24,323 nucleotides of DNA. Source: Deltaproteobacteria bacterium UBA5756. GTDB taxonomy: Bacteria; Desulfobacterota; Syntrophorhabdia; Syntrophorhabdales; Syntrophorhabdaceae. The translations under genes were made by a program, and so were the position numbers. The notes beneath the pieces are model-generated. The model was not told the DNA's origin. It worked only from the letters and a program-made list of their open reading frames with translations, and ran no database searches. Shown piece after piece: positions 14,141 to 21,188 of this stretch. The DNA is taken from the NCBI GenBank assembly GCA_002418985.1, contig DIFE01000112.1, positions 1 to 24,323 on the forward strand. The letters run 5' to 3'. Every line of letters begins with the position of its first letter. The first letter of the stretch is position 1.

Positions 14141-16147
14141 ATGGTGGATATCGGTAGGGAGATATTCTGGAACGTGAAGGACACTGGTGCGCAATGGATC
14201 AGTTACGCGTTCATGATCATCACTTTTATCATTTTGATCGTGGGGCTAAAGAAGCGCTATGCCATGTGGAAAATAGGGAAGCCTTCCCCTATAGAATTTA
14301 AAAAGAGACTTGGCGAGCGCATAGGATACTTCATCGCGAACGGGATCTTCCATAAATCCATTCTGCGCGAAGCCTTCCCCGGATGGATGCACTTCTTCAT
14401 TTTCTGGGGCTTCCTGCTGCTTACGATAGGCACGGCTCTTGTCGCAATACAGGCGGACTTCACGGATCTCTTCTTTAAAGTCCAGTTCCTCAAGGGTGGC
14501 TTCTATCTTATCTTCTCATTCTTCCTTGATCTCGGAGGCCTCATTGCGATCGTGGGCATAGTGATGGCCATTATCAGGCGCTATGTTCAGAAACCGACGC
14601 GTCTCGACAACAAGCCCGACGACGCCATCGTCCTGGCCTGGATACTCGTCGTCCTCGTAACCGGTTTCCTCGCGGAAGGCGCAAGAATTGCCTATGCAAT
14701 GCCTGATTTTGAGAAGTGGAGCTTTTTGGGTTACCTCACCGCCTACATTTTTGCCGGGATGCCCAAGGAAGCGATCACGGCGACCCATAAGGTATTGTGG
14801 TATTTCCACATGGTCATTTCCTTCGGTCTGCTTGCTTATATCGTTTACTCCAGACTGCTTCACATCATCACATCTTCCTTGAATATGATGTTCAGGGGTG
14901 TCGAAGATGTTCCCGAGGGCACGAGGGGTGCCGTAGCACCCATCGAAGATTTCGAGAACGCCGAGGAATTCGGTATCAACAGCATAAATGGTTTTACCTG
15001 GAGGCAGATCTTCGACCTCGATGCCTGTACGCGCTGTGGACGCTGCCAGGATCTCTGCCCCGCCTACAATACGGAAAAACCGCTCTCACCCAAGAAATTC
15101 ATCCAGGATCTCAAGGGTGAGTGGGAACGCTACTGTGCCGGCATCAAAAATGAAGACGGCATCATCGATACGACAATCCTGGAAGAGACCCTGTGGTCTT
15201 GTACCGCCTGCATGGCCTGCCAGGTCAATTGCCCGGTCTCTATCCCTACATTCGATAAGAACATAGAAATGAGACGTTATCTTACCCTTACGCTCAGCAA
15301 GACCACATCGGAAACAAAACTTCTCTTCAAGAACCTGCAGAAGAACAATAACCCCTATGGAATGGGCAAGAAAGAGAGGCTGGGATGGACCGAAGGCCTG
15401 GATATCAGGAACGCCGCCGAGCAGGAAGTGGATTACCTCTACTGGGTCGGATGTGTTGCCTCTCTTGATGACAGGAACAGGAAAGTAGCGAGGTCCTTCG
15501 CCACGATTCTTAATCAGGCGGGCGTCAATTTCGGTATACTGGGTACGGACGAGATGTGCTGCGGTGACCCCTCACGGCGGTGCGGCAACGAAGAGCAATA
15601 CCTCGGTACGGCTCAGGGCAACGTGGAGCTACTGAATGAGATCGGGATCAAGAAGATCATAACCACATGCCCGCACTGCTACACGACCCTCAAGAAGGAG
15701 TATGCCCAGCTTGGCGGCAATTTTGAAGTCTATCATCAGTCGGAGTTCATCTACAAACTGATCAACGAAGGGAAGCTCAAAGTGAATCCCGCCCTGGAAG
15801 GGAAAGTCACCTTCCACGACCCATGCTATCTCGGCAGGGTGAACGGTATCTTCGATCAGCCCCGCAGCGTTCTGGACAAGGTCACCAAAGGTACCTACGA
15901 GGAGATGGGAAGAAACCACAACCAGAGCTTCTGTTGCGGCGGCGGCGGCGGCCGGATATGGATGGAAGAACACCACAAACGCATCAACCATGCAAGAATC
16001 GATGAAGCCATCGCCGTGCAGGCCAACACCGTTGTAACGGCTTGCCCGTATTGCCTTATCATGATGGAAGACGCCATCAAGGACAAGGAGAAGATCGAAA
16101 CGATGAAGGCCCTTGATCTTTCAGAGATCGTTGTAAAGGGAATCTAG
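14141..16147 (+). CDS. Membrane-bound cytochrome b/Fe-S oxidoreductase with two CCG domains (EMO/DUF224-type)
   Basis: A 668-residue fusion redox protein. Residues 1-250 form five or six membrane helices of a NarI-like cytochrome b, with candidate haem ligands H84, H216, H223 and H241. A ferredoxin-like domain binds two [4Fe-4S] clusters (C296-C299-C302-C306 and C354-C357-C360-C364). Two CCG domains follow, first C438, C473-C474, C510-C513 and then C562, C598-C599, C635-C638. The same NarI/2x4Fe4S/2xCCG order is known in the DUF224-type proteins proposed or shown to pass electrons from electron-transferring flavoprotein to (methyl)menaquinone (EMO), and is related to HdrD and GlpC. I infer a quinone-linked role. 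No etfAB genes are in the window. Alternatives are a heterodisulfide-reductase-like or lactate/glycerol-phosphate-linked enzyme. Confidence 0.9.
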   Translation: MVDIGREIFWNVKDTGAQWISYAFMIITFIILIVGLKKRYAMWKIGKPSPIEFKKRLGERIGYFIANGIFHKSILREAFPGWMHFFIFWGFLLLTIGTALVAIQADFTDLFFKVQFLKGGFYLIFSFFLDLGGLIAIVGIVMAIIRRYVQKPTRLDNKPDDAIVLAWILVVLVTGFLAEGARIAYAMPDFEKWSFLGYLTAYIFAGMPKEAITATHKVLWYFHMVISFGLLAYIVYSRLLHIITSSLNMMFRGVEDVPEGTRGAVAPIEDFENAEEFGINSINGFTWRQIFDLDACTRCGRCQDLCPAYNTEKPLSPKKFIQDLKGEWERYCAGIKNEDGIIDTTILEETLWSCTACMACQVNCPVSIPTFDKNIEMRRYLTLTLSKTTSETKLLFKNLQKNNNPYGMGKKERLGWTEGLDIRNAAEQEVDYLYWVGCVASLDDRNRKVARSFATILNQAGVNFGILGTDEMCCGDPSRRCGNEEQYLGTAQGNVELLNEIGIKKIITTCPHCYTTLKKEYAQLGGNFEVYHQSEFIYKLINEGKLKVNPALEGKVTFHDPCYLGRVNGIFDQPRSVLDKVTKGTYEEMGRNHNQSFCCGGGGGRIWMEEHHKRINHARIDEAIAVQANTVVTACPYCLIMMEDAIKDKEKIETMKALDLSEIVVKGI

Positions 16148-16174
16148 TAAAGAGAATAAATAGTGGAATACGAT

Positions 16175-16204
16175 AAAAGGATGGGGTGGTTACCCCATCC
16201 TTTT
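16175..16204. terminator. Bidirectional intrinsic terminator between the oxidoreductase and ferredoxin genes
   Basis: A perfect 12-bp stem (16175-16186 with 16193-16204) has a 6-nt loop, a GC-rich GGATGGGG/CCCCATCC core and four A:T pairs at the base. This gives a U-tract on either strand. It lies between two convergent genes and can stop both transcripts. Confidence 0.92.
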
Positions 16205-16231
16205 ATAATTTGCGGATCGAATCAGCCAGGA

Positions 16232-16405
16232 TTACTCTTCTAAAGTAATAGCTTCTACAGGACATTCTTCTGTACACGCACCACATTCTGTGCACAGTTC
16301 AGGATCGACCTTTGCCGTGTCATCGACAGTGATAGCATCGGCGGGGCAAATCTCTGCACAGGCTCCACAACCCGTGCAGGCATCTTGGTCAACTTTTGCA
16401 GGCAT
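16232..16405 (-). CDS. 2[4Fe-4S] clostridial-type ferredoxin
   Basis: A 57-residue low-potential electron carrier beginning MPAKVDQDACTGCGAC. Two complete CxxCxxCxxxCP cluster motifs are present: C10-C13-C16-C20-P and C38-C41-C44-C48-P. The second half repeats the first (AITVDD and AITLEE after the motifs), as in classic clostridial ferredoxins. The ATG at 16405 has a strong AAGGAGG Shine-Dalgarno on the minus strand. It is acidic, soluble and cytosolic. It probably serves reductases of anaerobic carbon metabolism. It converges on the membrane oxidoreductase gene with a shared terminator, but nothing in the sequence proves that the two proteins exchange electrons. Confidence 0.96.
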   Translation of the reverse strand: MPAKVDQDACTGCGACAEICPADAITVDDTAKVDPELCTECGACTEECPVEAITLEE

Positions 16406-16434
16406 GAATTCTCCCTCCTTTCAATTTTTACAAT

Positions 16435-16463
16435 TTCCTAAACGAATCAATGGGGAATGTCAA
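16435..16463 (-). promoter_or_regulatory. Promoter of the ferredoxin gene
   Basis: On the minus strand TTGACA (16463-16458), a 17-nt spacer and TAGGAA (16440-16435) lie about 29 nt ahead of the ATG. The -10 is weak. It is divergent from the TM-helix gene promoter at 16489-16517. Confidence 0.4.
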
Positions 16464-16488
16464 CAAAAAAATAAGCGCCCAATTTCCA

Positions 16489-16517
16489 TTGACATGGCCT
16501 TATACATTGCATAATAT
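16489..16517 (+). promoter_or_regulatory. Strong sigma-70 promoter abutting the start codon of the TM-helix gene
   Basis: TTGACA (16489-16494), exactly 17 nt, and TAATAT (16512-16517) make the best promoter in the window. The ATG at 16524 is 6 nt beyond the -10, which is the expected +1. No Shine-Dalgarno lies in between. A leaderless mRNA is predicted. Confidence 0.65.
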
Positions 16518-16523
16518 GTTCCC

Positions 16524-17246
16524 ATGCAAGAAATAATGAAGTTTTTCCAGGATATGTTCCTGGATCTTTTTGATAATTTCCAGGAAGTTTTTCTCAGTAT
16601 CATCGTCATGGTCATTGTGATGATCCTGGGTTTTATCATCAGCTGGTTCATCAAGAAGCTCTTAGGCAAGGTCCTGGTCCTTTTCAGATTTGACAGATGG
16701 GCGCAGGATGCAGGGATCATCACCTTCCTCGAAAAAGGCGGCATCAGGAGTCCTCCGTCTCTCATCCTGAGTAAGATCGTCTACTGGATCTTTATAGTTC
16801 TTTTTCTGTCGTTCGGACTCAATTACATGGGCATCACTCAGTTTTCCGAGTATGCTTCAAGGATCTCCTCGGCCCTTCCGAACATCATTGTATCGCTGGT
16901 CATTCTTATCATCGGGATAATATTCGGTAATTTCCTCGCCAGGATCATCTACCTGGCCTGCGAGAATGCCAAAATCAAATATGCCGATTTCATTGCGAAA
17001 GGCGTGAGGATCCTCCTCATCGTTATCACCTTCGGGATTGTCTTCGAATATATCGGACTGGGAAATACGATCGTTACGGTGAGTTTCCTCATAGTCTTCG
17101 GCGGGATCGTCCTGACCATGTCCCTGGCGCTGGGCATCGGGCTCAGTAATGTTCTCGGAGAGCTCATCCGGGACAGGGTCAAACTAAGAAACGACAAACA
17201 TAAAAACGATAAACATTTTCAGCCGCCGGAACCGCTCGAACGTTAA
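16524..17246 (+). CDS. TM-helix repeat membrane protein related to mechanosensitive channels
   Basis: A 240-residue integral membrane protein with about five hydrophobic helices: about 24-44, 87-105, 119-143, 155-175 and 179-205. The helix and loop pattern (LPNIIVSLVILIIGIIFGNFLARII and the glycine-rich GGIVLTMSLALGIGLSNVLGELIRD) resembles the conserved TM-helix repeats of the CmpX/MscS-related family. The soluble beta domain that follows the pore helix in true MscS is missing, and the protein ends in a short charged tail (RNDKHKNDKHFQPPEPLER). A small osmotic-stress channel or membrane scaffold is possible. The ATG at 16524 sits on the predicted transcription start; the next in-frame ATG is 16536 and also lacks a Shine-Dalgarno. 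Confidence 0.78.
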   Translation: MQEIMKFFQDMFLDLFDNFQEVFLSIIVMVIVMILGFIISWFIKKLLGKVLVLFRFDRWAQDAGIITFLEKGGIRSPPSLILSKIVYWIFIVLFLSFGLNYMGITQFSEYASRISSALPNIIVSLVILIIGIIFGNFLARIIYLACENAKIKYADFIAKGVRILLIVITFGIVFEYIGLGNTIVTVSFLIVFGGIVLTMSLALGIGLSNVLGELIRDRVKLRNDKHKNDKHFQPPEPLER

Positions 17247-17258
17247 GATACATAAATC

Positions 17259-17289
17259 GGGTTATGGGCAATGGGTTATGGGTCATGGG
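17259..17289 (+). repeat. 7-bp array forming a G-quadruplex motif after the TM-helix gene
   Basis: Five GGG runs at 17259, 17266, 17273, 17280 and 17287 are spaced exactly 7 nt apart with 4-nt loops TTAT, CAAT, TTAT and TCAT. The array begins 12 nt after the stop of the TM-helix gene, on its coding strand. Four runs already satisfy the G3-loop G-quadruplex rule. Confidence 0.85.
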
Positions 17290-17337
17290 ATTAGAATCCG
17301 ATGGCCCGTGTGGTTTCCAGCCGAGGCCAGGAAAATG

Positions 17338-17372
17338 GACGCCTTCTAACGGATCAAGCTGTTCAAGGCGTC
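17338..17372 (-). terminator. Possible terminator hairpin after the alpha/beta hydrolase gene
   Basis: GACGCCTT (17338-17345) and AAGGCGTC (17365-17372) form a perfect 8-bp stem around a 19-nt loop, one base beyond the hydrolase stop. The minus-strand tail after the stem (CATTTTCC) is only weakly U-rich, so efficiency is doubtful. Confidence 0.4.
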
Positions 17373-17373
17373 T

Positions 17374-18099
17374 TTAAGTACCGCCGTCCGATATCAGGTA
17401 TCTTCTGAACCAGTTGAGGGCCAGGGTTATGGCCTTGTTCCTGTGGGCATCTGCGGAAAAGATGTGATCGCCGCTCTTGATGATCTCGATGCCCTTTGGT
17501 TTGCTCAGGCGTTTGTAAATGGCTTTTCCCTCTGCGCAGGGGACCACTTCGTCTGCCTCTCCATGTATGACGAGGGCATGAGAGACTTTTCGTGCCTCCG
17601 CCAGTATGTCGTATGACTGGAAGTCCGTGAATATTGTTTCCTTGAAGACAATGTCCGAAATGGTGCCGTCTTCTTTGTTCTCCAGCATATAAGGTGTAGC
17701 CCACAGAGACAGACAGCGGATTCGTTCGTCGCGGGCGGCCTTGAGAAGGGCCGTGGAACCGCCGAAACTGCTGCCTATGATGCCCGCCTTTTGAGGATCC
17801 ACACCGGGATGGGACAGGACATAGTCTGTAATGGCATTCAGGTTGTCCAGCCTGATGGACAAAGTGGTTTCTTCTATGTTCCCGCCGCTTTCACCACAGC
17901 CATGATAATCAAACCGGCACGAAGCTATTCCCGCCTCGGCAAACCGTTCGGAAAGGGCCATGTATTTCGAGCTTTCCTTGGAGCTGACGAGACCGTGGGA
18001 GAGAATGGCGCAGGGAAGCCGCTTGTTTGACGGCGGGATGATCATGATGCCGCTTATCCTGTTATAACGTGAATCGATCTCGAAAGGTTGTTCTGTCAT
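17374..18099 (-). CDS. Alpha/beta hydrolase (serine hydrolase, S33/dienelactone-hydrolase-like)
   Basis: A 241-residue cytosolic hydrolase with the full alpha/beta-hydrolase set. The oxyanion segment ILSHGLVSSKES is at 32-43, the nucleophile elbow GSSFGG has S111, D183 lies in HGEADEVVP and H212 in SGDHIFS. FDYHGCGES is the common strand-4 motif of acyl hydrolases and peptidase S33-like enzymes. The substrate cannot be deduced; small esters or acyl groups are likely. It is the last gene of the lptFG operon and its ATG overlaps the exonuclease-like gene's stop by 4 bp. Its 3' end is followed by a weak hairpin and, further on, by the G-quadruplex array of the convergent gene. Confidence 0.88.
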   Translation of the reverse strand: MTEQPFEIDSRYNRISGIMIIPPSNKRLPCAILSHGLVSSKESSKYMALSERFAEAGIASCRFDYHGCGESGGNIEETTLSIRLDNLNAITDYVLSHPGVDPQKAGIIGSSFGGSTALLKAARDERIRCLSLWATPYMLENKEDGTISDIVFKETIFTDFQSYDILAEARKVSHALVIHGEADEVVPCAEGKAIYKRLSKPKGIEIIKSGDHIFSADAHRNKAITLALNWFRRYLISDGGT

Positions 18100-18575
18100 G
18101 GAGTGCCACCTCCAAGCTGATCGATGATCTCTTCAAGCCTGGTGAGGTTGACGACATCTTCCTTGTTGTATTCGAGAAGCAGTTTCAAAGCTTCCTGATT
18201 CCCGTGTTTCTTGTATTTTTCCCAGAGCCACATTGCCTGATAGCCATTGACTCCCTCAGTCTTGCGTTCTATTCCGAACATTTTTTCAAGCTGTTTGAGT
18301 CCGCCCTTGATACCAAGCTTTTTCTTGTCTTTGAAAAGGTCCCGGGAGATGAAGTTGGTCTGCAGGTCGATGTTCAGGCACTTCTTCATGTGAGGGAGAT
18401 CGAAGAGGTCTCCATTGAAGGTCACGATGGTCTTGACGTTACAAAGTTCTCGTTCGATTATCTCCGATGATATATCTTCGCCATACCATTGGAGAAAACC
18501 GTTGTTTTCCACGAGAAGCCCGATGACACATATTTTCCCCTTTCTGTCCGTTTCAATATCCAGATATGCTCGCAA
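18096..18575 (-). CDS. RNase H-like exonuclease domain protein (YprB/RNase_H_2-like)
   Basis: A 159-residue protein made of a single DEDD-type RNase H-fold exonuclease domain. Metal-binding residues are visible: D6 and E8 in LDIETD, D59 in TFNGDLFDLPHM, and Y136-D140 in YNKEDVVNL, as in the YprB/RNase_H_2 group. LKQLEKMFGIER matches the usual middle helix. The activity (3'-5' exonuclease on DNA or RNA) is inferred. A TTG at 18599 opens the frame, but TTG at 18575 has AAGGAG 7 nt ahead (18583-18588 on the opposite strand) and starts directly at the first motif, so I chose it. It lies between lptG and the hydrolase gene in one operon. Confidence 0.85.
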   Translation of the reverse strand: MRAYLDIETDRKGKICVIGLLVENNGFLQWYGEDISSEIIERELCNVKTIVTFNGDLFDLPHMKKCLNIDLQTNFISRDLFKDKKKLGIKGGLKQLEKMFGIERKTEGVNGYQAMWLWEKYKKHGNQEALKLLLEYNKEDVVNLTRLEEIIDQLGGGTP

Positions 18576-18615
18576 ATGAAAACTCCTTTCTTGTAACAAA
18601 ACATACGCTAGTAAT

Positions 18616-19695
18616 CTATGTTCTCAATGTCACGATACCGATGACACCGGACGCAATAAAAACAAGGTTGGAGAACCACGCCGAAAAAAGCGGCGGGAAG
18701 ATCTCCGAGTAGCCCAAAGACAACGAAATGGAATGAAAAAACCAGTACAGCGCGCCTACAAGGATGCCGGAGAATATGCCCGCGGAGACATGTTTCGTCT
18801 TCGTATATCTCAGGCCCACCGAGAATGCGGCGAATACCATGATGAGATTGATGAAGGGAAAAGCGATCTTGTTATAGAGGTCTACGAGGTACCGCCTCAC
18901 ATCGTGACCGTCTTCCTTGAGCCTTGAAATGTAGCGGTACAATTCCCGGTAGCTCATCTCCTCGGGGTTTCTCTCCACGATCTTGAAGACCGATGGTGGT
19001 TCGTTGATGATATTGGTCATCCTGGGGTATGTCTTTTTCGTGATATTGCCATTCTTTTCGAATGTTCTTACAGCCACATTGGTGAAATGCCATGTATTGT
19101 TCTTCCATATGCCCTGCTGGGCGTCAGTCCTCTTGATCACCGCGAAATTGTTGTCCAGTTCAAGGACCGCGAGCCCTTTGATGATATCTTTCTTGGTATC
19201 GAAGAAGTCTATGTTGCAGATATTTTGATCCCTCTTGAACCATATCCTGTCATTTTTTATGAAGACGTGTGACTCTTCGCCCCGGATCTTGACCTGGTAA
19301 ATATAATTCGAGGCATTGGCCGAGAGAGGGACTATCCATTCCGCCAAAGCGAAGGACACCAATACCAGTAGCAGGGAAAAGCCTACAAAGGGTTTCATCA
19401 AAGATAATGTACTGATTCCCGAGGTCCGCGCGACGATCATTTCGTTGCCCCGGATCATGAGTATGAGCACGATCAGCATGGAAACCAGGAAGGCCAGGGG
19501 AAGAATGAGATTGAAGTAATAAGGGAGCAGGAGCAGTATATAGAGTACGACCATCGTGAAGGCATGCAGCGAGACGGTAAAACGGTCCGTATGCTGAAAG
19601 AACTCGATGACCAGAAACATGCTGACGCCCGCCAGCTGGGCGATAAGAAGGTACTTGATAGCGCTGTACAAAAGGTATCTATTTAACTTTTTCAA
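18616..19695 (-). CDS. lptG: LPS export ABC transporter permease LptG
   Basis: One of two permeases that, with LptB and LptC, pull lipopolysaccharide out of the inner membrane. The protein has 359 residues. The first helix (LLIAQLAGVSMFLVIEFF), helices 2-3 around residues 50-80 and 100-122, and a periplasmic beta-jellyroll domain (about 140-270) with HVFIKNDRIWFK are followed by three C-terminal helices. The HVFIKNDRIWF segment and the tail favour LptG over LptF. Its ATG lies 17 bp inside the end of the lptF gene, so the two are coupled. The LptB ATPase is not in the window. Confidence 0.9.
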   Translation of the reverse strand: MKKLNRYLLYSAIKYLLIAQLAGVSMFLVIEFFQHTDRFTVSLHAFTMVVLYILLLLPYYFNLILPLAFLVSMLIVLILMIRGNEMIVARTSGISTLSLMKPFVGFSLLLVLVSFALAEWIVPLSANASNYIYQVKIRGEESHVFIKNDRIWFKRDQNICNIDFFDTKKDIIKGLAVLELDNNFAVIKRTDAQQGIWKNNTWHFTNVAVRTFEKNGNITKKTYPRMTNIINEPPSVFKIVERNPEEMSYRELYRYISRLKEDGHDVRRYLVDLYNKIAFPFINLIMVFAAFSVGLRYTKTKHVSAGIFSGILVGALYWFFHSISLSLGYSEIFPPLFSAWFSNLVFIASGVIGIVTLRT

Positions 19696-20863
19696 GACAA
19701 TAAACCCACAGGTATTTTAATCTTTGCGATATGGTTACGTGCTCTTCTTTATTAAGGCTCCTCACCAGATAAAGGCCCATCCCGAGTATCACCGCATTGG
19801 GGAGGAACGTTATGAGGTAGGGCGGTGCGTGGATGTTTTTTCCCAGGCTGTCCGTCATGGCCATAAGTACATAATAAAAAATGAACAACAGCAAGCTGTA
19901 CAGTGTCCCCGAAAACTTTCCCTCCACCTTCCGTCTCACCCCGAGGGGAACGGTAAGTATGATAAAGGCAAGAGATGACAGGGGCAAGGATATCTTCTTG
20001 TAGATCTCAAGGAGCAGATCGTACCGGTCGTTTTCATTTGTTGTTTTCGCAAGTGCCTTTTTCAGCTCGTTGTGGTCCATCTCGTATGCCAGCTTTCTGC
20101 TGACGCCTCCCGTCGGTACCATCTGAGACAGGTTCATGGTGAACGTGTAGTCCTGAAAGCTCACGTTGCGGTAGGTATCGGTCGCCTTTTCCCAGCGATG
20201 GAGGCTGCCGTTGTGCAGCATGAAATAGAGGTCGAAGGTGTCCGGATCGATATGGACAAACCCGCTGTTTGCGGAAATGGTCTGTTTTACGGTTTTGTCG
20301 CGGTCGTCGGATACGACTATGCCTGTCAGGGACCGTTTTGCCGTATCTACTTTGTTGATATAGATGACGACACCGGGTACACTGTCGTTGAAGACACCTT
20401 CCTTGTCATCCACGGAAATGCCCTTCTTTACCACGTTGATCAGGGTTTCCCTGAACAAGCCGCTGCAGTGGGGAAGCAGGACATTTGTATTGAAGAGCCC
20501 ACCGATGGTGATAATGAGACCCACGAAGGCTATGGGTGCGAAAAGCCATCTGAGATTTACTCCGCTTGCCTTGAGGGCAAGTATCTCGTTTTCCGTCGAA
20601 AGTCTCCCGAGCACGACGATGACTGAAAGAAGGAAAGCCATGGGAAGGGTGAATGTGAGGTAGGGCGGCACGGAAAAGGCTATGAGCGCAAAGATATCCT
20701 TGAGCCCCACCCCTTTGTTGATAATGAGATCGGCAATCTTGCCGAGGCGGGATAAAACAAGAATGAAAGTGAGGATGCCCAGAGAGAGAAACAGGATACT
20801 TGAGAGTTCTTTTAGAAGATATATATTGAACTTCAAGGGGATTTTCTTTAATAATTTCATCAT
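19679..20863 (-). CDS. lptF: LPS export ABC transporter permease LptF
   Basis: The partner permease of LptG, 394 residues. Typical LptF features are the N-terminal IYLLKELSSILFLSLGILTFILVLSRL, the conserved helix-3/4 segment LTFTLPMAFLLSVIVVLGRLSTENEILALKASGVN, a periplasmic jellyroll (about 150-290) with SVPGVVIYINKVD, and a C-terminal membrane domain with FIILTVPLGVR and a KFSGTLYSLLLF loop. Two ATG codons are adjacent (20863 and 20860). A GGGGTG sequence 11 nt upstream could serve as Shine-Dalgarno for the first, while the second lies at the predicted +1. It is the first gene of the operon lptF-lptG-exonuclease-hydrolase. Confidence 0.92.
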   Translation of the reverse strand: MMKLLKKIPLKFNIYLLKELSSILFLSLGILTFILVLSRLGKIADLIINKGVGLKDIFALIAFSVPPYLTFTLPMAFLLSVIVVLGRLSTENEILALKASGVNLRWLFAPIAFVGLIITIGGLFNTNVLLPHCSGLFRETLINVVKKGISVDDKEGVFNDSVPGVVIYINKVDTAKRSLTGIVVSDDRDKTVKQTISANSGFVHIDPDTFDLYFMLHNGSLHRWEKATDTYRNVSFQDYTFTMNLSQMVPTGGVSRKLAYEMDHNELKKALAKTTNENDRYDLLLEIYKKISLPLSSLAFIILTVPLGVRRKVEGKFSGTLYSLLLFIFYYVLMAMTDSLGKNIHAPPYLITFLPNAVILGMGLYLVRSLNKEEHVTISQRLKYLWVYCLEKVK

Positions 20864-20865
20864 CT

Positions 20866-20895
20866 AGTCTAACACCCCGCAAGGCGTCCTGTCAA
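20866..20895 (-). promoter_or_regulatory. Promoter of the lptFG operon
   Basis: On the minus strand TTGACA (20895-20890) is followed after 18 nt by TAGACT (20871-20866). The predicted +1 falls on or near the second ATG (20860), so the message would have little or no leader. Confidence 0.4.
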
Positions 20896-20941
20896 TGCAG
20901 ATGGCCATGTACCAATGGCCGTGGTTCGGCGGCCCTATGCC

Positions 20942-20974
20942 GACTGTCCGATCCTCATGCCGGGTTGGACAGTC
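20942..20974. repeat. GACTGTCC/GGACAGTC inverted repeat
   Basis: GACTGTCC (20942-20949) and GGACAGTC (20967-20974) are perfect 8-bp inverted repeats with a 17-nt loop at the outer edge of the long inverted repeat. The arms share CTGTCC/GGACAG with the elements at the two ends of the window. Confidence 0.6.
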
Positions 20975-21014
20975 TTAACGGCCTGTTGCCCAAACCCTCC
21001 TTCTAAAAGATTTG

Positions 21015-21080
21015 TCTCACGTTTATCCCGTAACAAACGACCTTAAAAACCTTGTTCTCACGTTTATCCCGTAACAAACG
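21015..21080 (+). repeat. Direct 25-bp repeat, two copies
   Basis: The same 25 bp occurs at 21015-21039 and 21056-21080, a 41-bp period with a 16-bp spacer. It lies in the left arm of the long inverted repeat only, so it is probably a local tandem duplication there. Confidence 0.85.
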
Positions 21081-21152
21081 GGGCCCGCCTTACCCCCTCT
21101 CGGGGGTTCGCTGGAGGCATAGAAGAGAGCATGACGAGGAAGACTAAAGACC

Positions 21153-21188
21153 TTCCCGGGAATTTGAGAATACTAAAATTCCCGGGAA
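21153..21188. repeat. 13-bp inverted repeat with a self-palindromic core
   Basis: TTCCCGGGAATTT (21153-21165) and AAATTCCCGGGAA (21176-21188) are perfect inverted repeats around a 10-nt loop. The core TTCCCGGGAA is itself a palindrome, so it occurs twice in either reading. A third partial CCCGGGAA follows at 21204-21211. Confidence 0.8.

Noticed and set aside
14257..14882. Several open frames of 60-115 codons on both strands inside the oxidoreductase gene
   Set aside because: All are overlapped by a gene with complete cluster and haem motifs; none has a start signal or a domain.
21015..21080. CRISPR-like pair of 25-bp direct repeats
   Set aside because: There are only two copies, the spacer is 16 nt, no cas genes are present, and the repeats lie inside a larger inverted-repeat element.
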